The notes below the pieces were generated by a model. That model worked only from the letters and a program-made list of their open reading frames with translations. It did no database searches and was not told the DNA's origin. Both the position numbers and the translations under genes were made by a program. Source: Sinohyriopsis cumingii (lineage: Eukaryota > Mollusca > Bivalvia > Unionida > Unionidae). Taken from it: a stretch of DNA of 64,000 nt. Below, one piece after another: positions 36,701-48,845 of the stretch (positions within the stretch are counted from its first letter, which is position 1; every line of letters starts with the position of its first letter). The stretch is from contig JAPYKE020000033.1 of assembly GCA_028554795.2 (NCBI GenBank), forward strand, positions 4,817,501 to 4,881,500, written 5' to 3'.

Positions 36701-39214
36701 GAAATACAAAGTACTTCTCCTCTAAAATTATATTTTCAGATATAAGACTTGTAGTTAAATTGTAGTTACGATATGCGCCTGATAACTAAAGCCTATCTTG
36801 ACCGAATGAATGAACTCCTCACATCCCTGCGAGTGTGCCGGCTACAAAATATGGCACTATGATTTTTCTTGTTTTTCAAATCAAATATGCAAATTGATAA
36901 GTTGTTGGTTTTCTTTTTGAGTTTCTATTTCCATTCAGATTTATTAAATCAATATAAGACACACTCATGAATTAAACATGCAATATGGTTTTTATGAAAA
37001 AAGTAGTGAACTACAAACACGGTTAGCTTCTTGTACACTGAATCTGAACTGCATTAGCATGGAATAGAAACTAAAAAAAATGACAAAGAATAAGAGGTAA
37101 TTCAAATATTGACAGTTCATCTAAGTCATTATTCCGCTTTAATGAACATTTCTAAAGTCTATAAATCTCTTTCTCTCTTTCTTTCTCATTCTCTCTTTCT
37201 TCCCCTTTCTCTATTTCTCCTGAAATAGGTACCATAATACAAACTGAAAATATTAAAACAAACTTAGTTTTATTAGTATTGTATTGTGATTTTGAGAGTA
37301 TAAATATTCTAATAGATATTCGCAAACAAAATCTGAATACTTTGTGGCTAGTTGAAACAGATAGGCATATTCCATTAGATTTTGCATTGTTATGTACATT
37401 TAATTTGTATTTGTTACTTTTTTTCCTCTATGATTATACGCTAGGTAGAATTTAATTTTCAATTTGATCACTGCTTACCTGACTAGGGACATTGATGTTT
37501 ATTGTTTTATTTTGTTTGATATGTATGGCGGTGGAATGTGAGTCCCTCCCCGTCCCCTCCATGTCATATTTTTTAAATTTATAGACTACCAAAAATGACA
37601 CTGTAGTAATATCATGTGTTATTTATATTTATATTGTGTGATATTTAATGGTACAGTTTTTGCCTACCTGAATATTGTCGTGCTTTGTGTACCTGCTTTT
37701 AGTCACTATTATGAGAAATGAACGAGATTTTTAACAAAAGTCACCTATTAATTCAGTAATTCAAAAACACAATTAAATTCATTTTAAAGGATGAGAAAAA
37801 AGTCCACATGTTCTAAAAGAAAGCTTTTTTATTTGATACAAATACAGGACATAAGAAACTGCTGATCTGCTCACAAAGGTGATACAAATAAGTAATGACA
37901 ATTTACTATTACTCTAACGTTAATTAGTTTACAACATTTTCTAAAATTCCCTTAATGCAAGTTTTGATGTGGCATTGATTTAAGTTGTATATAAAAAAGC
38001 AATAGAAGGTAAAATGACTACTTTTAACCAAATCAAAAATTATAAAACATTTTCTTACTGAAGAGTTTTAAATGTTTTTTATTATTATTTAGGATTAGAT
38101 TTCCAAGTAATTTTAATAAACTTTATTTCAGTGAATGTGTTGCAACAAGGAATCATGTTGTTCTTTATTTTTCAAAATATTTGTACATTTTCGTATTTTC
38201 TTCTATTGCATTACTGTCTTAGTCCTAACTCTGTTTCTAATATTAACATGGTTACTTGCTAACAGAATGTCAGAAAACATGCTAATCAAATAATTTAGAT
38301 TTCATTACAAGTGCATATAATTATTAAACATGTTCCCTTTGCACTGTCAAGTTGATAACGCCTTGCTGGCAATTATATTTTATACCAATAATTTAAATTA
38401 ATGAATGACAAGTGAAAGTTAATATTTCTGTATTGTAATACAAAACTCCAGTTTGAAACAAATATCAAACAAATCTGGAGCCAGATTAAAATATAATGGA
38501 TTATATTTTATATTTAAAGTTCTTTCTGGAGGAGATCAAAGATAACATGATCAGAGACCAAAGCCAGCACAGTGCTATTTCTATAGAAGAATGCATATAA
38601 TTTCTTAAAAGTGTATAGTTACAGATCACATCTATTCAAATGGTAATTACTGTATACCGGACCAGCCTGTATTGATCGTAAATCACAATATTTACATTCT
38701 ACATATCCTGAATATCAATCTTTATTTATGCATTTGAATATATTGCTTTATTTGAAACGTTTCATGAACCTCAATGACACCCACTAGAAACAAAACACAA
38801 AAGCAATGTTATTCAAACCCTTCAGAATCTTGAAGTAGTAAAGATGATTACAAATGTGTTAAAGATTCTGTGAAACATTTTAATCTAAAGTCTTTAGGAT
38901 ATGATTTCGATACTATATTAAAAATATACACAGATATTTGTGAAAACTTTAGAACATATTGTATTTAGACAAGTGCAGATTAGATACAATGTTAATTTTT
39001 TGTGGTAGACTAGTAAATGGTGCATGTTTAAATAAACTGGGGTAGAATGAGAATTGACAATAGATTGTAATATGTTCCTGATGATATAGTCTTGAAATAG
39101 AGGAGGAATCATCATTATTCATCATATATATATATGCTATGGCAAACCTTTTTATCATTATATAGTACTACCACTCACTTCCAAAAATTCTATATACCCT
39201 CGATGTGTACGATT
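33744..39214. other. Long AT-rich intergenic region
   Basis: No domain-bearing frame on either strand. Notable items are a polypyrimidine CT-rich tract at 37167-37220 and the inverted repeat at 35686-35805. The 124-codon frame at 35131-35505 has no recognisable motif and is probably chance. Confidence 0.55.
35686..35805. repeat. Short inverted repeat, MITE-like
   Basis: The left arm contains CCCCGTAGGAAAATGATCCC. The right arm ends GAGGGTCATTTTCCTACAG, whose reverse complement reads CTGTAGGAAAATGACCCTC. The inner part holds further short repeats of ATAGAAACRTGACNCC. No TSD could be fixed. Confidence 0.5.
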
Positions 39215-39227
39215 ATTCTATATAGAA
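39215..39227. repeat. Target-site duplication, left copy
   Basis: ATTCTATATAGAA, identical to 41776-41788. It abuts the poly(T) run (poly(A) of a minus-strand retrocopy). Bases beyond the 13 differ on both sides, so the duplication is exactly 13 bp. Confidence 0.9.
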
Positions 39228-41775
39228 TTTTTTTTTTTTTTGGAGGGTTCTCTCTCCTTTTGATCTTCACAGACCATTTAGGGAGGCCCTCGTGCCCTAC
39301 ATGTTTTCGTTGTTATATTGTACGTATTGGTATCATGTTATTGTATTTTAATATTTAATTGGCATCATGTTATTGTTTTATATTTTTGTATTATTATTAT
39401 TATTATTATTTTTTTTAAAATTAATTAGGATTCAATGTATTCATCTGTGCTAAACCAAACTTCTTCTTCTATTCTTTTTTTCTCCTCCTCTTGTTGTTGT
39501 CTTCTTTTTTCTTTTCTTTTCTTCTTCGTTAATTCCCTGAGTGTTTCCCGTACTTCTTTACTTGTTTTCCATTGTTCATCTTTTGTTGTTGTTGTTGTTG
39601 TTTGTAATACTTCTTCTTGTATTTGTTTTGTATTTTCTATCAGCGATTCCTCTCTTATCCTCCTTATATATGGATGTTTCTGCGGGCTTGCGTTTCCATC
39701 TGGAAGTTGAGGCACTTGAGTTTTCTGAACTTGTTGTAATTGGAAGGTTGTAATCTCTTCTTGCAAAGAGTCTTTTTTTAGATTCTTTATATAAGGCTGC
39801 TGTCCTTGGAGTTGCTTTTCAATTTCTATACCTTGGTGTAGTGACATGGTTTTATGTGGCTGCTGTAGTTGTATTAATCTAATTTCTGTTCCTTGTAGAC
39901 TTTGTAGAGTTGGTTGTTGTGGTTGGTCTCTTTGTTGTTGTTGTTGTTGTCTAATTTCAATACCTTGTTGGCTTGGTGTGTTTTTTTGTTGTTGGCTTTT
40001 TTCTTCCTGTTGCTGTTGTTGTACGTCTTTATTTCCTGTTTTTATCTGTATTGGTTGTTGTTGTTGTTGTTCTGGAATTTGGGTTTCGCGTCTGTTGGTG
40101 TTGTTGTTGTTGAATCTTCTGCCCTTTCTGTGGTGATTTTTCTCTTTCTTGTTGCTGTATATTTCCTTGTTGTTGTTGTTGTGGTTGTATTTGTTCGATT
40201 CTTTGTGTTTTTGCTGTTTGTATCGATACTTTCTTTTCTTGTATTTGTTGTCGTTCTTTTTGTTGTTTGGTACTTTGTCGGTTATTCTCCATTGCTTCCA
40301 ATACTTGTAACTGTTGCTGATGTTGTTGTCTGGTTTTAGTAACTTGTTGGCTTGGTGTTTTTTTTTGTGGTTGGCTTTTTTCTTCTTGTGTTTGGACTAG
40401 TTGTTTCTGTTGTTGTTGCCTTATGTTTATTGTCGCCTGTACATCTTTATTCCTTGCTTGTATCTGTGTTAGTTGTTGTTGTTGTTGTCCTTTTTGCCTA
40501 CATTCTTGTTGTCTATTTTCTACTGGAATTTGGGCTTGAGTCTGTTGGTGTTGTTGTTGTTGAAATTTCTGCCCTTGTTTTGCATTCGTAATTTCTTTCT
40601 GTGGTGACTTTTGTCTTTCTTGTTGCTGTATATTTCCTTGTTGTGGTTGTGGTTGTATTTGATCAATCTTTCTGTTGTTTGGTACTGCATCTGTAGTTGT
40701 AACTGCTGTTGTTGTTGCTTTATCCTGTATTTGTTGTATCGTTTCTGTTGCCAATTGTCTAATGGGTGTGATTATTGTTGTTGTCGTTGTTGGTACCGCT
40801 GTCGTTCCTTGATTTTGGGGACATTTAAAAGGTGTGTGTCCTATTTTTCCACATCTATTGCATGTACGGTCATATACACATCCTTTATACCACGACTTGG
40901 CTAGAAAACCGAACATGTAGAATGCTCTCTTGATATTCTTCATGTAATTTTTTTCAATTTCCAGTATTCGTGTACCATCTAGTATTGTTGTTGTTTCGAT
41001 AGTTCTATTCCTTGCTGAGATTACTGGAATGTGGAATTTTTCCTCAAAGCGTTTTACTACTTGTTCTATTGGAATTTCAAGTGGGATATCAGTCACATCT
41101 AATTCTCCTGTTCGTTTTTTTTATTTTCCTTCGCAGAGGTTCCGGTTCTTTAACTATCACTGTTTCTTTCCCCATTATCATCTCTCCATACGGCAAAATC
41201 GGTGTCTTCCCTCTCGGTCTTATGATGTAAGCTTTGTATCCGTTAGGGTTTATGGAGTACACTCTGTTTATACTTTCTGGATGCGCTATTTTCATTGATA
41301 TCATTACCGAAGTAAGACTAGGTATTTTTTCCCTTTGTATGTGGCTCATATCTATCTCTTGTGTCCCTTCCCTATATGTGCATTGCAGATAGCTCCCTTC
41401 ATGCGTGTCTATCCTTTTAAGCTTAAAGAATTTCTCGAGTTGTTTTACTTCTCTTCTAGTTGCCATATTGCCTCGTGTTGCACGTGCTCTGGTCTCGCCT
41501 GTTTGGTTTTCCATGGTATCTTATTTCCTTTATATTTGTATTTGTATATTCGACATTAGATATAAGTTGATTCTTATCCTTTCTAAGATATGGAGTCCGT
41601 AATGGACAGTAAAGATAGTCCTGTCCGGGGGTCCAGTACTTCTAAACTGTTTGCTTTGTCCTTGCCATTTTCAGACGATAAAGGAACGGACTGTACTTCT
41701 CAAGAAGGAGTATGCTCTATGCTTGCTTAGGCGGCATTGTACTGTGCTGTGCTGTACTGTACTGTACTACTGAGC
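39228..41775 (-). mobile_element. LINE-derived ORF1-only retrotransposed copy
   Basis: A minus-strand insertion bounded by a perfect 13-bp target-site duplication and ending 3' in 14 A (T on the + strand, 39228-39241), the hallmark of target-primed reverse transcription. It contains a 260-base leader, an ORF1-like zinc-knuckle gene with a Gln-rich tail, and a 180-base 3' UTR. The 3' UTR has GGGCACGAGGGCCTCCCTAA, a phrase typical of LINE 3' ends in my recollection. There is no endonuclease or reverse transcriptase. The 5' end begins with GTACT/GTGCT repeats. It is either an ORF1-only non-autonomous family (compare HAL1 in mammals) or an internally deleted LINE. Confidence 0.85.
39425..41514 (-). 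pseudogene. ORF1/gag-like zinc-knuckle, Gln-rich protein with two frameshifts
   Basis: Three open segments in order: 41514-41089 (basic N-terminal part), 41105-40029 (with CCHC knuckle CNRCGKIGHTPFKC at about 40862-40821), and about 40085-39425 (Gln- then Glu/Lys-rich coiled-coil tail). They would form one frame of about 690 codons if two single-base slips were absent. One lies in an A8 run near 41113-41120. The other is an extra base near 40085-40092, seen by comparing two internal repeat copies. The Gln-rich part is an internal tandem duplication. ORF1 proteins of non-LTR retrotransposons bind element RNA; that role is inferred from the knuckle and context. Confidence 0.75.
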
Positions 41776-41788
41776 ATTCTATATAGAA
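41776..41788. repeat. Target-site duplication, right copy
   Basis: ATTCTATATAGAA, identical to 39215-39227, directly upstream of the 5' end of the minus-strand retrocopy. Confidence 0.9.
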
Positions 41789-43393
41789 GGAGAAAAACAT
41801 TATGTGTCAGTTAATGCCAGCAAAAAAGCGTTAGCTTGGTAAACAAAAACAAAATAAAAATACTGGAGGAAAATATAATAGTTTGGAAATATAAAAATCG
41901 AATTTGGTAGCAGTTTAGAAGTAGATTTAGAGCTACCAACACATTTGCATGTTCTCTTAAAGATCATTTAATACCTTGTCCTGTTAAATGCAATCAATTA
42001 TCACACATGCTTTCTGGACAAAATCACTAGCCATGGTAATCGTATATTACTAATCTCAGTAAGCTTTTGACACGTATCAAAGAAATAGTTCCTTGTTTCA
42101 TTAAAGTACGGCTTCATTTTAAAACCCTGTGAATGCAATATCTGTAACCATTATAACGTAATCAATATTCAGTCTGTTGATGAAATGAAATCCGTTTATG
42201 ATCAGCCTCTGTCTTTCCAACACAGGTGTCAGTACATTGTCTAAGCTCATTCCTGGCGAATCAAGTATGGCATTGGTTAAGGTTGCATTGACAACTGTAC
42301 AACATCAATAATTACTTTTCTTTGTGATTTCGTCCTTAAAGAGGAAGTCCCTTTCTACAATAATCGTTATGAAAGTTAGCCATTATATCCTCGGTAATTA
42401 CTTAATTCTGCGAAACAAATATTCTCCAACTCACAATCTTGGTTAGTACCAGCCATCTCTACAGATCCCCTTCTACAACACAACTGTAATCTTAAGTTTC
42501 GAGGAACGACAAAATGATACAACGAACAATGACATGTTACTATCTGGATATCGATTGGTATTCCACAGTTATTACAATATTCGAGAACTGATCAACTTTT
42601 GTATCAAAGTTCTGCGCATAAGACGCTTTTTTCTCTTCACATTCTTAACTTTTCATTCATAATGTGCTGCTCTTTTATATTTGTTTTCGCAGATGTTACC
42701 AACCACAAAACTTGAATTTGAATATCATTTAGCTTCTAAACATCATATCTCAAATAAGCAATCAGCCTAAATAGTTTTCCACACCTTTATTATCATTTTC
42801 TATCTCAAACCCAATAAAACATACCAGGTACAATCATAATATTATGTCCTAATCTAGAAAGCATCTCTTGCCCATGTTCACGTTAAATACTACTCAGATT
42901 TTAATTAATATAACAATCAGCTGGATTAAAATGTTTGAGTGTTTTTCATGATTATGAGAGATTAAATATTTTCGTACACTGAAATTTATTTAGTGGGATA
43001 AAGGCCAATCTTCATTGCTTTGTTCACAGATGCTTAAATACAACATGCTAACTCCCATTATAATGAAATCCATTTACTTCACCTGTCGGTAATGAAAACA
43101 AATATATCAATTTGTGATCTTATATTACATGTTTAGGTAAAAAAATGAATATAAATCTGATTTCTTTATTTAAATGACACATCAGCTAAGGAAGACAAGT
43201 AAACATTTGTAACTATTCGTTGTGGTGTTGTGAGCTAGATGATAAACAAAACAAACCATATTTAATTGTATAATTGCCTTTTTCATATCTTATGACTTTA
43301 AATGAAGGTGTAACAGGATAGACCTGAATGAATGCTTGGATCGAATAAAAACAACACAAAGTGATGAAAGATGAAAATTTATAAAATGAATTC

Positions 43394-43396
<3 letters not shown>
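41789..43396. other. Intergenic, nothing recognised
   Basis: AT-rich sequence without a domain-bearing frame or clear repeat. Confidence 0.5.

Positions 43397-43481
<85 letters not shown>
43397..43481. repeat. (TA)n microsatellite
   Basis: More than 40 uninterrupted TA units. It lies 20 bases left of the SINE's target duplication. Confidence 0.97.
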
Positions 43482-43484
<3 letters not shown>

Positions 43485-43513
43485 CAAATGCAGTGATTCT
43501 TTCATGCTCCAAA

Positions 43514-43749
43514 GGGGGCCCCGAGTGGCCGAGTGGTCTAAAGCGCTTTCCGTCATGGATCACTGCCATCTCACCTCTATCTGCGTGGGTTCGAGTCTCG
43601 GGCTTGGTCAGTGTGGATATGTGAGAAAGCTTGCTGGTAGCTTCTTGTGGGTCGGTGGTTCTTTCCGGGTTCTTCCTCCACCATTAATACTGGCCGCCAT
43701 GTATAGCCTATCTTGTGCTGAAAAATGGCATTAAGCGCTACAGCAACAA
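43514..43749 (+). mobile_element. tRNA-derived SINE with target-site duplication
   Basis: Starts GGGGGCCCCGAGTGGCC. It has an internal pol III A box TGGCCGAGTGG (43526-43536) and B box GGTTCGAGTC (43588-43597), resembling a Leu/Ser-type tRNA head. A body follows with GTGGATATGTGAGAAAGCTT and TCCGGGTTCTTCCTCCACC, and the tail is AATGGCATTAAGCGCTACAG. Flanks are TCATGCTCCAAA (43502-43513) and TCACGCTCCAAA (43750-43761), 11 of 12 identical. The central domain resembles those shared by mollusc SINE superfamilies. Confidence 0.88.
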
Positions 43750-43761
43750 TCACGCTCCAAA

Positions 43762-44700
43762 CATTAGCGGTTTTTTTTTCATATGGCCTTGATGGTTACA
43801 TCATCTTCCATATCGACACACAGACTGCCAGACAGATAGCTTGAGATACCCGCACACACATACGCACCGACAGTACACAGTTATCCTAAATTGGGTTGGC
43901 ACACTTGTATTGGCCACGCCCACCCTTCATGGATCCACCATGCGCACAGACATATGTATAGACAGCTACAGACATCCGTAGAGAGATACAGACAGTCCTA
44001 AACAGCCTCAGACAGCCTTAAACAGCTACAATAAAACCAAACTGGTCATAATAATAGGTTCGGAATTAATATCTATGGATAGATGCTACTAAATTAAACT
44101 CTAAAAGCAACTTCCAATTCAAAAGTTCACAACGTTTCAAATCTGCATAGTAGTAAAGGCATCATTTCACGATACAACATTAAAAACTGAATACGCTTCA
44201 CATATCAAATAAAATACAAATGTAACACTTACCCCAATGACTGGAAAATACAAATGGAGAACGTTCACTCCTTGACAAGATCCATAGACGAGTGTGTCAG
44301 TTAGAAACGGAACTTGCCATAAATCCACAGGAGACTGAGTACTAGTCAGGGTAAAATACCCGTGCATACCGTCCTTTTAGTAACTCTCGCCGCAAGCGAT
44401 CTACGACGAGGTACATACTAGTTCAGTTCCTTACCTAAAAAACAATTATTCACCCTAGGCAAAGTTGTACGCATGTACGACGAAAATGATCAAATCGTTC
44501 TAAAGCGAAACCATGTTATTTGCTGTCTTATTCTGTGACACAAGGGTTACAGTACCAATACATTTTTCTATCAGCATAAACTTAAACATAACCAGGTGTT
44601 ACTTACGCATCAAGTAAATTTGCTTTTAATTTGAAAAAATCACGAAGTTGCTTTTAAATTGTCTTATCTATTTCATTACCATTTATTCCATTTTCTGCAC
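43762..44700. other. Intergenic with CAGACAG-like short repeats
   Basis: From about 43820 to 44035 short phrases like ACAGACAG, CAGCTACAGACA and CAGCCTNAAACAG recur. No coding signal is recognised. Confidence 0.45.
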
Positions 44701-44719
44701 TTAATTCAGTTTTAAATTC

Positions 44720-47700
44720 TCTATGTTTCTCTATATTCCTGTTTTATCTATCAACGTTTTTCACTTGATGCTAAAGTCTTTTTATTTATTTGAGTACGTT
44801 TTCTCCTTGTGTTGTTAGATTTTTCAATATCATTAAAAACTTTCTTAATCGTTTCAATTGGTTTTTTTTTCTGATTTGCCAATCGTTCCCAATACAGCAT
44901 CAATATTACCAAGAATCCCCTCTTAGTTTTCACTTTAGAATTTGTTCAAACTTGTTCTTTTCCAACCGTAAGTAACGTTTTAAATATCGGATTATTTGTC
45001 GACTTTTTTATCACTTTAGTCGGCAATATCGATAAATAATAAGCAGTTCTCGTGCATTTAATGAAATTGTCATCGATAGTTATTTTTATTATAAATAATG
45101 TTATAATTGATGTTAAATAATTCGTTTTTTTTTTTTTGGCAACTACTCTAAGTATTTAGTATTAGCACTTTCAGTATCCTCTCATTATAATACAACACTT
45201 TGAAAATTGTAAGCTATGTTTACGTTTTTGTTCTAATTATTTAATTCTGTCTCTACCTTTCTAAAGTTGATTGTGAACTTAGTTAACTCTAATAGAAATG
45301 GCTTTATTGTTTCCATATCACCTTTCAGTGCACCTTTCTGTGGGTTTATCCTGTGATCATCTAGTACCTGTTCAAGTTTGTTTTCTAACTTGCTCTCAAA
45401 CAGTTTGAAAAGTTCTTATGGAAATATAACAGATAGTATATCTCTGTTTGATTAACTCCTATGCATCTATATATTTATATATCTATCTGTATGTTTTTCA
45501 TTTTCATCAACTCTTTGCAACTCTTTAGTTTTAGTAGATTTTACTTTGATACTCTTATCAGCGATTGTTAATTTAGTATCAATTTGTTCTTGCTATGTTG
45601 TTAATCTCTAAAACTAAGTCTTAAATACTTTTAGTCAACATTTGTGTGTGTGTAAAAATCGACGATTAACTGCATTAGTCACAATATTAGGCCGACTAAA
45701 TTTGTAACGCGATGATTGTTTAAGTTTACCTCGCTATTTAAACTCAATCTCCAGTGACTCATAAACGTCTCTAAAATTAATCAGACCCCTTATGATACTT
45801 CCGGAACCCATTTAACATAATGTGAAAACAATACGTTATACGCATTGCATGAAAAACTATACCTTTCAAGTCTTCATGTCGAATGCTTATATTTAATCTA
45901 GCTGTTATATCGTTTTAAGTGCCTGTAATTTCCATCAACGCTACATGAAGTAAAGTTACCGTGAAAAATATCTTTAACAAGTAGAGATTCTAGAAAGGAT
46001 GAATAATCGCCGTTAGAGTAGTTGGTTTATATTATTGATCTGATCTAGGAAAATATATGCATTTGTTATTTTATAAAATAACAGACTGTATCGGGTACAA
46101 TATATTTCTGTGTAAATCTCTGACTATCAAACCTGATTATTCAGAGATGTGGTTGTTATATACGCGGTGTAATTATTAGTAAGAGCTACTAAAACGTTAG
46201 AATCTTGTATTCAACACGCGTTATTAATGCATCTTAGTATCGCTATTCGGAACTATACCTCATATTATCCAACTTGAAATAAAATAAATTGTTTCCTTTT
46301 ATCTTTAACATTACAAAATACGCTTGCTTGCTTTTTTCATTTGAAATATTGAAATATTATGATAACCAATAAAAAAAATTATCATTGGTAATTTACCATC
46401 TCTGTTTTCTACTGGTTTTTTAAAATAACTTATATTCTATAAACATTCTATCATTAGCTAGATTAAACAAAAATTAATAAAACAGAGTTATCTCACTTTT
46501 CCTTTGATAAAACAGCTTTAACGATATCTGATATTTTCCAAAATATCTTTCTCTTTAATTTTTACACTCATTTTAAAATATAATTCTTCAGTTTATCAAT
46601 ATTTTGGATTTTAAAATTGCGTCCCTTTTTCCTAAAAGCAATTTTCATCTCGCACTATATGCTATACTCTTTAATTATGAAATCAAATTCTTCTTGAAAG
46701 TCTAAGCAGTCAACCGCAGTAATGTTTAGTGAAACTAACTAAAAGCTATTGGCATTATGAATGGTGTTGCTAATTCTACAAATTAGAAACTAGCAGTTAC
46801 TATACCCATACCGCAAAACGCTGCTTCCATTCTAACCTCACCCAATTAAAAATCTTATTATCCTGTTCATATATTCTTCTAACAACACTACGCTGTTCCA
46901 TCTCCTTAATCTAATTATGATTACATTTATGGGTGTTTTCTTGCAACCCCAAGTTATTAACATTGTCTACGATTTTTATTCTTTGCTTTGCCAGAGAGCT
47001 TAACCACTTTCTAGCCAGGACTAGCGTCTTGGTAACTGGACCTTTATTCGATTCTCTCACTGCTAAATTGATCCTCATAATCGATTTAAATATACAAAAA
47101 TTCAGATCTTGTTCGATTTTGTTCTCTCACTGCTTTGTATTTATCTTGTTTTGTTTTCGTAGGTTCTGTAATTTCAACGTTTGTCTTTGTATTATTTGCT
47201 TGCTAGCCGGTTTCTTTGCTCATTGAAATTTAAATATGATCACTTGCTCTCTTTCACCTGAACTTGTTCTCATTTTCTCACTGTTCTCATCCTTATTTTG
47301 CTTATTTTTTATCCATGAGGGCTAGATATTTATTTAGTCGATTACTTGACCTACTATTACGCCATATAATATCAGATTATCGATCATAAATTGACTTAAC
47401 GAAACTGGAATAATAATTTTACGACATCTTCAACGTTCATGTTTGATGGTGAATCTACTGATATTTTAAACAGACTCATTAAAATCATTCTATAATCACT
47501 TAAAAGAATTGAGTTTAATGATGCATGGTAAAATGTGTCAATTATTACGTTCTTCATTGATTTATACAAAATTGAACAAATTAAATAAACATAAGGAAGT
47601 TGTTCGAAATCATGCATTTGTCGACATGATTCACCAGTACAACGGTTTCTGATTTTTAAACGTAGTCATTTTTTCTTTCTCTTTTCTCATGTCAGTTTTA

Positions 47701-48110
47701 TTATAACGGTGTTTCGAATAAATCATGCAAGACATTTTAATAAAACAAGTAATAGACCGATGTTTTAAGTTTATTTATTAGATTGTTCAGCTTCGAAATT
47801 GTTCGACCTTGTTAGGTCACTTATCTTACAAACGTAGCTTTTTCCTGCTTTGGCTTTTTTAATATTCATTCTAGAGTTTTCCAGTTTATCTTTCAATTTC
47901 ATCTTTATTTGGATCTTTATTTGTTCGAGTTACTTTATTAATTCGTTTTCTATCCTTACAATTATTTTCCATTTTTTCACTTACTGTCTTCCGTTCAGTT
48001 TGCTACAAATCGATTAGAAAAATAAATCTTATTTTAAGGCTAGTTATATATAAACAAAGATTATTTGTTACATTATTTAACTGGAAATTTAAATAATTTA
48101 CGAACATTCA
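44720..48110 (-). pseudogene. Decayed coding tract of unknown (possibly transposon or viral) origin
   Basis: Several minus-strand stretches read like protein between stops and frame changes. Near 44933-44751: IETIKKVFNDIEKSNNTRRK. Near 45415-45240: FKLFESKLENKLEQVLDDHR, followed by KGDMETIKPFLLELTKF. Near 45570-45490: DTKLTIADKSIKVKSTKTKE. Near 47190-46930: a segment with TKTLVLARKWLSSLAKQRIK. Near 47940-47770: KLKDKLENSRMNIKKAKAGK. All are Lys/Glu/Asn-rich and partly coiled-coil. Stops are frequent and the order of reading frames changes, so nothing intact remains. No family is recognised; chance ORFs in AT-rich DNA cannot be fully excluded. Confidence 0.35.
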
Positions 48111-48479
48111 TCTTGACCTAATTTACTAACAAGTCCTTAGAACTTGCTTAGATTCTTTTTCTATAATCATTGACTTACGAACTCTTTCACTTATTTAAAC
48201 TGGTTCAATCTTTCTGTTCTTATACTGGAAATATTTTAAATACAAGATATATAAAACTTGTTATAAACGTTAAACCAGATGTCATTGGAAAATATGTGTG
48301 TATTATAAGACATCAAGTACATAAAGATTTATGAGAAATTTCAATTTCACTAATTTCAATTTAACTTTTTTTAGCAGGTTGTTTTCTTTGCTCCATCTCG
48401 CTCACTCTTTTTAAAGAAGATTATGTCTAAATGTTGTTAAATTTGCACACAGGACGGAATAAAACAGCCCTAATCTGAG

Positions 48480-48845
48480 TACTGCCAAAATATTATTACG
48501 TCTGACAATGACTGATATTATTACGTCTGACAATGACTTTGATATTATTACGTCTGACAATGACTGATATTATTACCTCTGACAATGACTGACATTATTA
48601 CGTCTGACAATGACTTTGATATTATTACGTCTGACAATGACTTTGATATTATTACGTCTGGCAATGACTTTGATATTACGTCTGACAATGACTTTGATAT
48701 TATTGCATCTGACAATGACTTTAGAGTTCTTAAGTCTGACAATGTCATTGACGGTAATTCTTCTGACAATGATTTATATTATAACGTCTATGTTATTATG
48801 TTTGACAATGACTTTAATATTATTACGTCTGACAATGATTTTGAT
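48480..48845. repeat. 27-bp tandem repeat (Asp-rich in the + frame)
   Basis: About 13 copies of a unit like GATATTATTACGTCTGACAA followed by TGACTTT; some copies lack three bases. In the + frame 48585-48920 it encodes repeats of SDNDFDIIT, and in the - frame repeats of SLSDVIISK. No start context or domain outside the repeat supports a gene. Confidence 0.9.

Noticed and set aside
39435-40904. Plus-strand Leu/Val/Cys-rich frames resembling membrane proteins
   Set aside because: Shadows of the minus-strand Gln-rich coding sequence (CAA repeats read as TTG).
41740-41775. Could be a telomere-like or stand-alone microsatellite (GTACT/GTGCT)
   Set aside because: It lies inside the target-site duplications and so belongs to the 5' end of the retrocopy.
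43514-43600. Possible functional tRNA gene
   Set aside because: A and B boxes are present, but the acceptor stem does not close cleanly, a SINE body follows, and target duplications flank the whole unit.
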